64,000 nt of DNA from Aureispira sp. CCB-E (GTDB lineage Bacteria; Bacteroidota; Bacteroidia; Chitinophagales; Saprospiraceae). This document shows positions 41,894-50,900 of this stretch, piece after piece. The notes beneath the pieces were generated by a model. That model was not told the origin of the DNA, ran no database searches, and was given only the letters and a program-made list of their open reading frames with translations. The stretch spans positions 1,674,001 through 1,738,000 of the forward strand of contig NZ_CP133671.1 of NCBI RefSeq assembly GCF_031326345.1, written 5' to 3'. Every line of letters starts with the position of its first letter. Positions within the stretch are counted from its first letter, which is position 1. The position numbers were made by a program, and so were the translations under genes.

Positions 41894-43295
41894 AAGAAAA
41901 AATATTCCCCAACAAATCATCCGTAGAGATTTCGCCAGTAATTTCACCCAAGTAATTTAAAGCGTGGCGAATGTCCATGGCTAAAAAATCGTTAGAAATG
42001 CCAATTTCCAATCCTTCCAAAACAGCATCCAAAGACTGTAGAGCAGATTGAAGCGCTTCGTAGTGGCGAGAATTAGAGACAATGCTACTATCCTGTTGCA
42101 ATTGCCCAGAAGCGACCAAGTCAAAAAGCAATTGTTTGAGCTGATCAATTTGCGTTTTGTCCTTGGCAGAAAGCGATAGAGTAGTGTATGGCGTCGTCAA
42201 ATTTTGTGTAACTTTTTCTAGAGTATCGTTCTCTTCAAGAGAGGATGGAGCTTGATTTTGAGAATGCAAATCTGCTTTGTTGGCAACAACAATGATATTC
42301 ATATCCGCTGTCGCCAATTTTTGAAGATCAGCTTGTGCCTCTAAAGGGCTTAATGTCGTTTGGTCGTAGACGTAAATTAGAATGGCAGATTTGGCAACCT
42401 GTTCCAACGTTTTTTCGACCCCAATAGCCTCTATTTGGTCGGTTGCTTCTCGAATGCCTGCGGTATCAATTAAGCGATATTGAACCCCTTGAATATTGAG
42501 TATTTCTTCGATGGTATCCCTTGTTGTTCCCGCAATGTCAGAAACAATGGCTCGTTCTTCATTGAGCAGAGCGTTTAGAAGCGTTGATTTTCCTGCATTG
42601 GGGCGACCAGCCAATACCGTATGGACGCCATGTTTGATGGCATTGCCCAATTGAAAGGAATCTAAAAGGCGCTTGATAATCCGAACAATTTGTTGAACGA
42701 GTTCTTGCAGTTTTTCTCTATTGGCAAATTCTACATCTTCCTCACCAAAATCCAATTCTAGTTCTATCATGGAGGCAAAATGAATTAATTCGCTTCGGAG
42801 CTCCTTAATTTGATCCGAAAAACCTCCCCGCATTTGAGACAAAGCCAATTGGTGTGCTGATTCAGATTCGGCAGCAATTAAATCAGCCACAGCTTCAGCT
42901 TGAGACAAGTCCATTTGACCATTCAAAAAAGCACGCAATGTAAATTCCCCTTCTCTAGCCATTCTAGCACCTTTGCGAATAAACAGTTCAATCAGTTGTT
43001 GCTGAATATAACGAGAACCATGACAAGAAACCTCTATAACATCCTCCTTTGTGTAAGAATGTGGGTTTTTAAAAACAGAAACTAAAGCTTGATCAATGAT
43101 TTTATTTTGTTCATCGCGAATATATCCCAAATGAATCGTGTGAGAATCAACTTGTTGTAAGTCTTTAGCTTGAAAGACTTCATTGGTAATTGAGATAGCT
43201 TGGTTGCCAGAAAGGCGGACAATTCCAATAGCGCCACTACCAGCAGGAGTAGCTAAGGCAACTATAGTGTCTTGGAGATCAATGAAGTTGTACAA
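41874..43295 (-). CDS. mnmE: tRNA modification GTPase MnmE
   Basis: 473 residues, usual length. The N-terminal folate-binding domain opens with DTIVALATPAGSGAIG. The G domain carries G1 GRPNAGKS (230-237), 'DIAGTTRD', G3 DTAG (277-280) and G4 NKAD. The C-terminus is the obligatory FCIGK. With MnmG it makes the 5-carboxymethylaminomethyl modification of wobble uridine in tRNA. The start appears to be TTG, since no ATG fits the conserved N-terminus. The 3' end is duplicated at 36949 as an attachment site. Confidence 0.95.
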   Translation of the reverse strand: MYNFIDLQDTIVALATPAGSGAIGIVRLSGNQAISITNEVFQAKDLQQVDSHTIHLGYIRDEQNKIIDQALVSVFKNPHSYTKEDVIEVSCHGSRYIQQQLIELFIRKGARMAREGEFTLRAFLNGQMDLSQAEAVADLIAAESESAHQLALSQMRGGFSDQIKELRSELIHFASMIELELDFGEEDVEFANREKLQELVQQIVRIIKRLLDSFQLGNAIKHGVHTVLAGRPNAGKSTLLNALLNEERAIVSDIAGTTRDTIEEILNIQGVQYRLIDTAGIREATDQIEAIGVEKTLEQVAKSAILIYVYDQTTLSPLEAQADLQKLATADMNIIVVANKADLHSQNQAPSSLEENDTLEKVTQNLTTPYTTLSLSAKDKTQIDQLKQLLFDLVASGQLQQDSSIVSNSRHYEALQSALQSLDAVLEGLEIGISNDFLAMDIRHALNYLGEITGEISTDDLLGNIFSSFCIGK

Positions 43296-43464
43296 AGTGA
43301 AGTGTATTATAAATAAAGAACAAGGTATCGATTTTTATAGCTATTGAATGGTCTTCTATACCTTGAATAAATGAAAAATAATTCAAGAACAAAGTTAAAA
43401 CTAAAAACTTAAACTAGGAATGAATTGCTCTAAAAACAATGGAACGCCAATTTTGTACGAAGTA

Positions 43465-43809
43465 CTATTCTTTCCATTCAATATAGGTAACCTTCAAGTT
43501 TTCAATACGAATTTGAACCCAAGCCTGTTTGTTCGAACCATCACTAGTCTGGTAAGCAACTTTTCTATAGACTGTTTCATTGTTTTGGTAGCCTAGGTTT
43601 TGGTATAAATTATCCCCTTGATGGTCATAATACTCGTCTTCAAAAGGACCCGAATTATTGGGTCTATCTACGCCGACCAATAAACCATTTTTTTTGTCCA
43701 GGAAATCATTGATTACAGCATGAATAAGTTTATTTTTTTGACCATTTCTATACAACGAAAAAGTCCCTAGTATAGCAATCAAGCCCAGTACAAAAAATCC
43801 TACTTCCAT
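43465..43809 (-). CDS. Small membrane-anchored hypothetical protein
   Basis: 114 residues with an N-terminal transmembrane helix (about 4-20) and a polar, Asn/Tyr-rich soluble part ending 'VTYIEWKE'. No family is recognised. It starts at ATG 6 bp behind the stop of the next upstream gene, so the two are co-transcribed. Confidence 0.6.
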   Translation of the reverse strand: MEVGFFVLGLIAILGTFSLYRNGQKNKLIHAVINDFLDKKNGLLVGVDRPNNSGPFEDEYYDHQGDNLYQNLGYQNNETVYRKVAYQTSDGSNKQAWVQIRIENLKVTYIEWKE

Positions 43810-43815
43810 TCTTAT

Positions 43816-44307
43816 TTAAATCGGTTTAATACTTTTTATAATTTTGTCTAGCACCTTATTATTTTTTTGTAAGGTTTGCTCATGTCCCATCCCCAAGACC
43901 AATAATACATTTTGTGGACTATCTATAATAAACACTCCCAATTGGACTGGACTACCATTAATGCTACCTTCTAATTCAGATACAACTCCCATCATCCCAT
44001 TTAACTCTATAATTTCGGGTTCTGTCGTAATATTAGGCTGTGTCAATTGAGTCTGAATAATTGCTTCCAACTCAATTAGGGCTTCTTCTATTTGATCAGC
44101 TTCCATGATAGAAAACGTAATCGATAGAGAACCATCATCATTTTGCAATGTTGCTACTTTATCCTCCTCGTCTATTTGCCACTCACTGGGATACCAAAAT
44201 TCGACTTGAGCAGCTTGATAAGTGTATAAATTGCGTTTGATTTGAGCCTGCAAACCAGTATTCATTAATATAAAACTAAACAAAAAGATACAAAAAAAAG
44301 TTTTCAT
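43816..44307 (-). CDS. Secreted PsbP/DcrB-like hypothetical protein
   Basis: 163 residues. A signal peptide (1 to about 22, ...TGLQA) is followed by a beta-rich fold with 'AAQVEFWYPSEWQIDEED', the strand-turn seen in PsbP/DcrB-like (DUF1795-type) proteins, then a hydrophobic 'VFIIDSPQNVLLVLGMG' strand pair. It is probably periplasmic or surface-exposed, function unknown. It forms a two-gene operon with the membrane-anchored protein downstream. Confidence 0.65.
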   Translation of the reverse strand: MKTFFCIFLFSFILMNTGLQAQIKRNLYTYQAAQVEFWYPSEWQIDEEDKVATLQNDDGSLSITFSIMEADQIEEALIELEAIIQTQLTQPNITTEPEIIELNGMMGVVSELEGSINGSPVQLGVFIIDSPQNVLLVLGMGHEQTLQKNNKVLDKIIKSIKPI

Positions 44308-44625
44308 TGGTATTTTTATGGTGGACTAAATTTTAAGATATTATCATAACAATGATTGAACGGAATGTATGAGAAGCGAACTATGCTGCTTTTTTTCTTC
44401 ATCAAAAAAGCAAAACAGAGGTTACGCGTCTTTTGATGATAGGTTAGACAAAGGAAAAAAGGCTATAGCAAACCAATTGTTTTATTCTTAATAAGAATTA
44501 CATTCGTGATAATCATTAATACATAGCCAATAACACAAATTTTATTCCTATCGTTTTAGTAAGTCGATATTTTATTGAAGGATGATTGTTTGTAGTAATT
44601 GCACTGTTAGCTATTGTCTTTAAGT

Positions 44626-44659
44626 ATTCAACCTTATTGATCAATCAATAAGGTTGAAT
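44626..44659. terminator. Perfect 15-bp palindromic hairpin
   Basis: ATTCAACCTTATTGA (44626-44640) and its exact complement (44645-44659) enclose a 4-base loop. It lies 65 bp past the end of galE in the 416-bp gap, with no T-run on either side, so it may be a factor-dependent terminator or a protein-binding site. The rest of the gap is unremarkable. Confidence 0.5.
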
Positions 44660-44723
44660 TTAGCCATAATGGGAAAGCAAGTGCTTGCCAGCTAGAATGA
44701 AATGGTGGAAAGTAATAAAAGAG

Positions 44724-45755
44724 CTATTGTTTTACAAAAGTAGATCCATTTTGAAACCATTGCCAAGCAGTAGACAGGATGTCGTCAACATTATATTTTG
44801 GCGTCCAGCCCAACAGTTTGTTTGCTTTTGAGTAGTCAGAATAGATGGCCGAAACGTCACCTGCTCTACGAGGACCAATTTTGTAATCTAATTTTTGCCC
44901 AGTCGCTTTGTCAAAGGCGGTAATTAATTCTAAGACAGAAATACCTTTCCCTATGCCTACATTAAAGGCTTCACAATTAGCATTATTTTTATTGTTAAGC
45001 AAATATTGTAAGGATTTTGTATGCGCATTACCAACATCCATAACATGGATATAGTCTCGGATGCAGCTACCATCTCTAGTGTCGTGATCATTGCCTGTAA
45101 CCGTAAACTGATCTCTAGCTCCTGTTAATGCTTCCATCAAAATTGGAACAACATTGTAGGCTCCCGCTTGAGGAATTTCTCCCATCAAACCACTAGGATG
45201 GGCACCCGCAGGGTTGAAATAACGCAATAAGATGCTATTAATGTTAGGATTGGCAACAGAAAAATCTTCAATAATTCTCTCCGCCATTTGTTTGGTACTA
45301 GCATAAGGACTTTCTGCTCTTGACATAGGAGTGTCTTCCGTTACAGGTAGAACAGAGGTGTTGCCATAAATAGAACAAGAAGAAGAGAATATAAAGTTAG
45401 GAATCTGATACTGATGAATGCAAGTTAATACATTGAGCAAACTGTTTAGGTTGTTCTGATAGTATTTTAATGGTTCTTGAACCGATTCAGGCACACTTTT
45501 GTATGCTGCAAAATGTATGATGCCGACAATATCTTGATGTGATTCGAAGACCGTTTTAATGGCTTCTAAATTGCAAAGGTCAACAGCATAGTTAGGAATC
45601 GTTTTACCTGTAATTTGGGCAACAACATCCAAAATTTCAGGATTAGATCGGACATTGTTGTCGATAGAAATTACATCAAAACCATTTTCTACTAAATCAA
45701 TAATGGTGTGACTACCAATATAACCACACCCACCAGTTACCAATATTTTAGACAT
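44724..45755 (-). CDS. galE: UDP-glucose 4-epimerase
   Basis: 343 residues, full length. The NAD-binding motif VTGGCGYIGSH is at 6-16. The catalytic Ser lies in FSSSCSIYG (124-131), and Tyr151 and Lys155 are in SPYASTK. 'RYFNPAGAHPSG' and 'RDYIHVMDVGNAH' are typical GalE blocks. It interconverts UDP-glucose and UDP-galactose (or the N-acetyl forms) for glycan synthesis. It starts at ATG and stands alone. Confidence 0.95.
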   Translation of the reverse strand: MSKILVTGGCGYIGSHTIIDLVENGFDVISIDNNVRSNPEILDVVAQITGKTIPNYAVDLCNLEAIKTVFESHQDIVGIIHFAAYKSVPESVQEPLKYYQNNLNSLLNVLTCIHQYQIPNFIFSSSCSIYGNTSVLPVTEDTPMSRAESPYASTKQMAERIIEDFSVANPNINSILLRYFNPAGAHPSGLMGEIPQAGAYNVVPILMEALTGARDQFTVTGNDHDTRDGSCIRDYIHVMDVGNAHTKSLQYLLNNKNNANCEAFNVGIGKGISVLELITAFDKATGQKLDYKIGPRRAGDVSAIYSDYSKANKLLGWTPKYNVDDILSTAWQWFQNGSTFVKQ

Positions 45756-45982
45756 TTCTAAAAGGTATCAATTTTCTTGTAAACAAAAAATTTAAGTAAT
45801 TACTAAACAGGACACAGTGTATTCAATACATGCAAATACTATATAGTATTGCTAGTTCGTTGATTTTTACCAAAAAGATAAAAAAGTACATTCGTAAATT
45901 AAAACAAACTAAAGTAGGGAATGTGCTGCGAACCTGTAAGAACCTAAATTATATTTTAATAATGGATTACTTGTCGTGTTAC

Positions 45983-46105
45983 TTACTTACTAATTTCTAG
46001 TGAAAAGTTACTAGGACATCCTTGCTGGGTTCTACAACTGCTCATACCTACTACCATGGCGATTGCTAATAAAACCACAACTATTTTCTTTGCAGCTAAT
46101 TTCAT
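45983..46105 (-). CDS. Tiny lipoprotein, 40 aa
   Basis: A 40-codon gene: MKLAAKKIVVVLLAIAMVV, then a GMSSC lipobox and a 17-residue mature tail with Cys-Arg-Thr-Gln-Gln and a later Gly-Cys-Pro. Signal peptide, lipobox and stop are all in order. It is paralogous in plan to the next tiny gene, including the V-V-G-M-x-x-C and G-C-P elements. Confidence 0.65.
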   Translation of the reverse strand: MKLAAKKIVVVLLAIAMVVGMSSCRTQQGCPSNFSLEISK

Positions 46106-46176
46106 ACTTGAACTATTTTATTTATTGTGTTAATTGATTTGTCTGGGAATGGTTTTAACGAAGTGTTGGAGATGGG

Positions 46177-46275
46177 CTACCAATGAGGACAACCGCAACC
46201 AGCTTTACAGCCTGTCATTCCAACAACAAGCACCAAGGCAACAAATAGAACTAAAAGCTTTTTTGTATTTTTCAT
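46177..46275 (-). CDS. Tiny lipoprotein, 32 aa
   Basis: A 32-codon gene: MKNTKKLLVLFVALVLVVG, then MTGC as lipobox and a nine-residue tail KAGCGCPHW. The mature peptide is cysteine-rich (four Cys with the lipidated one). It shares the VVGM-x-x-C...G-C-P pattern with the 40-residue gene 71 bp downstream, and both read in the same direction. Confidence 0.65.
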   Translation of the reverse strand: MKNTKKLLVLFVALVLVVGMTGCKAGCGCPHW

Positions 46276-46598
46276 AGTCTTTACAATTTTATACACTTAG
46301 CTGCATGAAATAACATTTTGAACAACTAAGTTAAATTTTTTTTATTAAAAAGGCAGGTTTTGTGGTGTAGAATCCAAATGATTGCTGTAAAATTACACAG
46401 TTGTAATGATGAGTTAATCTAGTTATGATAAGTAGTTACTCTTTATTGCGAAGCTGTTGTGTCTTGTTATTTGTTATCAATGATTGTGTCTGCCCTAACA
46501 AGCACCTAATGCTAAATGTTCGTAATATTACCAACAAAAAGTATCCCACTTTGTCCTCTACACGAAGTGCTATTGAACTATTATTATAATTAAATCTT
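46276..46598. other. Intergenic region, nothing recognised
   Basis: 323 bp between the tiny lipoproteins (minus) and the glycosyltransferase (plus). No RNA gene, repeat or promoter pair was identified. To the left, 45756-45982 carries a single repeat-like AGTTCGTTGA at 45851. Confidence 0.35.
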
Positions 46599-47666
46599 TT
46601 GGAAACATCTAAAAATATACTTGTTGCTGTTTTGAATTGGGGATTAGGACATGCCACTCGTTGCATTCCAATTATTGATGAATTAGAACAACAAGGCGCC
46701 AATGTTGTTTTAGCTTCTGATGGAGAAGCATTGATCCTTCTTCGTCAGCAATATCCCCATTTGAATACGATTGAATTACCTACTTACGGTATTCACTACA
46801 AGGGGAGCAATATGTTTTTAAACATCTTACCTCAGGTACCCAAAATTCTAAGAGCAATACGTTTAGAACGTAGAAAGTTGAATTCTATTATCAAGGAATA
46901 TAAAATTACGACAATTATTTCTGATAATCGTTATGGAATGTATCATCATAAAATTCAGTCTATTTTTATAACACATCAACTTAATATTCAGGTTCCCAAT
47001 CGATATATAGAAGCGTTTGTAGCAAAGTGCAATCATTTTTTTATTCAAAAATTTAATGCTTGTTGGGTGCCAGATTATGAATTAGAACCTAATATAGCAG
47101 GGGATTTAGCACACAAAACTAGTTTAAAAAATATCGCCTATTTGGGACCATTGTCTAGATTGTCTAAGATGTCAAAACGCCCTGCCCGTCAAGATGTAAT
47201 TGTTGTTTTATCAGGTCCCGAGCCACAACGCACGTATTTGGAAGAGAAAGTTATAAAACAAGCCACTCAATTGCCATATCAGTTTTTGATTGTTGGAGGA
47301 AAACCCAAATCAGTAGAGGAAAAACAATTGGCTGTTAATATTCGATGGCAATCTTTTTTAGATTCGGATGCCTTACAAATTGCAATTGAAGAGAGTAGAA
47401 TAGTTATTGCTCGTTCAGGTTATAGTACCATCATGGATCTATTGACCTTAGGTTGCTCAAAAGTTCTATTAATTCCAACACCAGGACAGACAGAGCAAGA
47501 ATATTTGGCAAGAAGATTAGCCCAAAAAGGATTTTTTATAACTCAACAACAAGCCAATTTAGATTTGAAACAAAGCATTGATTCTTTGGCGAAAAAGGAA
47601 TCTAAACCTTTTATCAAATATACACCAAAACAATTGGGAAATATAATTTCAAGCTATATAAAATAG
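46599..47666 (+). CDS. GT28-like (MurG-type) glycosyltransferase
   Basis: 355 residues with a TTG start; an in-frame stop four codons upstream leaves no alternative nearby. The N-terminal domain begins 'ILVAVLNWGLGHATRCIPII', the acceptor-domain pattern of this Bacteroidota family. The C-terminal donor domain has 'VVLSGPEPQRTYLE', 'FLIVGGKP' and 'IARSGYSTIMDLLTLG' with 'LIPTPGQTEQEYLA', equivalent to the UDP-sugar-binding region of MurG. It would transfer a hexose or HexNAc in the cytosol. Acceptor unknown. Confidence 0.82.
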   Translation: METSKNILVAVLNWGLGHATRCIPIIDELEQQGANVVLASDGEALILLRQQYPHLNTIELPTYGIHYKGSNMFLNILPQVPKILRAIRLERRKLNSIIKEYKITTIISDNRYGMYHHKIQSIFITHQLNIQVPNRYIEAFVAKCNHFFIQKFNACWVPDYELEPNIAGDLAHKTSLKNIAYLGPLSRLSKMSKRPARQDVIVVLSGPEPQRTYLEEKVIKQATQLPYQFLIVGGKPKSVEEKQLAVNIRWQSFLDSDALQIAIEESRIVIARSGYSTIMDLLTLGCSKVLLIPTPGQTEQEYLARRLAQKGFFITQQQANLDLKQSIDSLAKKESKPFIKYTPKQLGNIISSYIK

Positions 47667-47949
47667 AGCAATTTTAATATGTTTTTAGACTTGTGATAGA
47701 AACATTTTTTTATTGTAAAAAAAATATTAAAGCCTTGTGTTCAAGGGATTTCTACTCTATCTTGTGCCCGAAAAATAGAACAGATTCAACAAGGTAAATT
47801 TGTTTTGGCAAGAATGGTTGTTTTTTGGCAAGAACTACACTTCATCTGTTTGAACTTTCGCATAAATTTGCACCTCATTAATCAATTAATAGAGCTAACA
47901 CGTTTGTCAATCAGACGTCTTTTAATTATTTTTTACAATCCCCCTTTGT

Positions 47950-50900
47950 ATGAAAAAGTTATTTACACTTCTTTTTTGTTTGTACACCACCATTAATCTT
48001 TTTGCACAACCTGGACATGATTATTACTGGGTCGGAACTAGTTCCAATACAGTGCAAGGTAGTGGAGAATGGACCGATTTGAACTCATGGAGATTAGACA
48101 GTTTAACAGGAGCAATTCCATCGCAAGTCCCTATTTCTAATAATAGTGTGTATTTCATGGCAGATGCTTTTCCAACGACATTAACTGGATCAGATTCTGT
48201 TGTAATAACAGTAAGCAACAATGCCAACTGTGGTACATTTTATTGGGATACAAATATCCCAACATTGGCTAAGAAAATTGCCTTTCAGACCAATACCTTA
48301 GGAGTGACAGGTCCTTCAAGTATCAATCTAGACGTATATGGAATTTTTCAGTTGCCATCTACAGAGAAATTAGATTTTGATTTCAACGGTTCTTTGCGTT
48401 TTCGTTCTCATGATAAATTAGCAACAATCCAAACCAATGGGCACAAATTACTGGTAAAACAAGTGGTATTTGAAGGAAGTGATACCACAGAATTTCGATT
48501 GTTAAGTTTTTTGTACATAGATGATCCCAAAGAATACCACTACAGTCGACGATTAGATATAGACGGAGGGTTTTGCTACTTTTATAGGGGGTATTTAAAT
48601 TTTAATGGACAAGATGCGATATTAGATCGCTTTGATGCTTATCGTACTAGTTTTTCAGCGCGACAATTGAATATAGCAGGTTCCCACATTCAACTAATTG
48701 GTCATGCAGATTATGTATGGATATGTAATTTTAATACAGCAGGAACCAATTATAGTTTCTTTGATGCAACAGGATCGCATATTTTGGTCAAAGACCCACA
48801 AGAATTAGCCTATGCACAACAACTTTGGTTGGGTGATGTGAATTATGATACCATAACAACAGATGTTCGTTACTATACTTATTTAAGACGTAGTAGTCCA
48901 ACCATTCAGCATTTATTTTTGCATAATGACAATTATTTTTATGACAACTTAAATGCAACTATTGAAAATCTTTATCTATATGGTGGACATTTTTATCGTT
49001 TTAATCATCGCTCACCTAAAATTACAGTAGAAAACGTTTTTGTAGATTCAGATTGCGACGATTTTGCAGTGATAATGAGTTGGCAAGGCACACCTGGGAA
49101 AATTATCAAAAAAACACCAGGGACAACATTGGTATTGGATAAAGTAATCCTAAATGGAATAGAGGGAGATGTGAGTAATGGTCAAAGTTATGTTGCTAAT
49201 AATAGTATTGATGGGGGAGGGAATACGAATTGGACAATTAATAGCCCCACGGCTAGAAGAATGCGTTTTCAATATAGCAATGCAACCGCCTCAACGCATT
49301 ATTGGCACAACATTTTGAACTGGCAAGAGTGGAATGGGACAACTTGGGTTGCATCAGGATGTCTACCAACACCAGCCGATGATGTGTATTTTGATGGCGC
49401 TTCTTTCCCTGTATCAGGCAATCATAGGATGAGAATTGATTCGATGGCTTATTGCCACGATATGCGTTGGCTGTCAGGAATAGACCATCGAATTCAGATG
49501 TATCCGCAGTTATATACCAATCAAACGACACAAGCACTAAATATATTTGGAACGCTTGAGCTAGATGAAGATATGAGTGTGCGTTGTATTGGTCGTAATT
49601 TCAATTTGTGGGGGGCTGATCCAGATAGTATTATTACAAAAGGAGTCTATGTATACCCTACATTACAATTACAACCTTATGCCAATTATCATGTTGTAGA
49701 TACCTTGGCAGCTCGATTGTTGCAAGGCTTGGTTAATTCTTACATCCATGCCGACAACATTACCATGAACTTAGGACAGTTGTACATTCATCAGCGTCAA
49801 TTTGATAGTGTGGAATGTCATTTGACTTACCACCGTGCCTATCCTTTTAGAGATTATGGCGGTTACCAACATGGTGTTTCTTATACAGGGACAACTACCT
49901 TTCATTTTTGGGGAAATAACAATTATTCGAATTGTAGCAATGTAACCAATGGTGATGGAAGAATCTATCTATATGGATCTTCTTGTGGGAATTGTACTGG
50001 TGCACAACCAGCAGCACATTTTCCAAATACAGTTTTTCATAGCCAACTATATGGTTTGGCGCATCATATGACTGTTCATGGTGATTTGACGATGTTGGAG
50101 GATGGAAATTTCCACTATTGGAATAGTAATCCTACTTATTATACACAAATAAGAGTATTGGGAGATCAGCCCAATGGACCATACAATGGTGATATGAATT
50201 TAACGGCAGGCAAAGAATACGTCTTTGATTCATATCGTTCTAATTATTATGCTCCTACGCATGCAAATGCAGGTTTAAATTCTAAAATAGAGGTCTTGGG
50301 AACATTAAATGCAGTTGGTGATTGTAGAGAACCCATTACGATTCGAACATTTAATGGAAACCCAATGACATTGAGTGTGGGAAGTTCCAATGTAGAGTAT
50401 GCTTTTATCCAAGGAATGGACAATTCGGGTAATCCTGTTATCAATGCAGTGAATTCTGTTGATGGAGGTGGAAATTCTGCGATCAATTTTACGACTTCTC
50501 CGACAGCTACAACGCTATATTGGAGGGCACATTATGGTGATCCTGCTAATTTTGAAGGAGATTGGAGTGATCCAGGGCATTGGACCAGTAATCCTGCTAG
50601 TTTGGTAGGGGATAGTGTTTGTATCCCTTCTAGTGCTGATACCGTTGTTTTTGATGCGTTATCATTTTCTGGAACAAGCAATAGTTGTTTTATAGAAGGA
50701 GCTGCATTTTGTAAAACCATTTGGGTTAAAGCCGATATTCGATTGGCGAGTCGTAGTTTTACCGCACCAACAGGCAATCTGTTTATCAATGAAAGTTTAT
50801 TGATTGATCTACCAATGACGCAGTATGATTATACGGGCAAAATAACGTTTATTGGAAGTGGAGGTATTGTTAAAACAAGTAATACAATGTTGATTAATAG

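Noticed and set aside
47805-47996. A 63-codon frame before the giant T9SS gene
   Set aside because: It overlaps the signal-peptide region of the real gene in another frame and has no gene-like composition.
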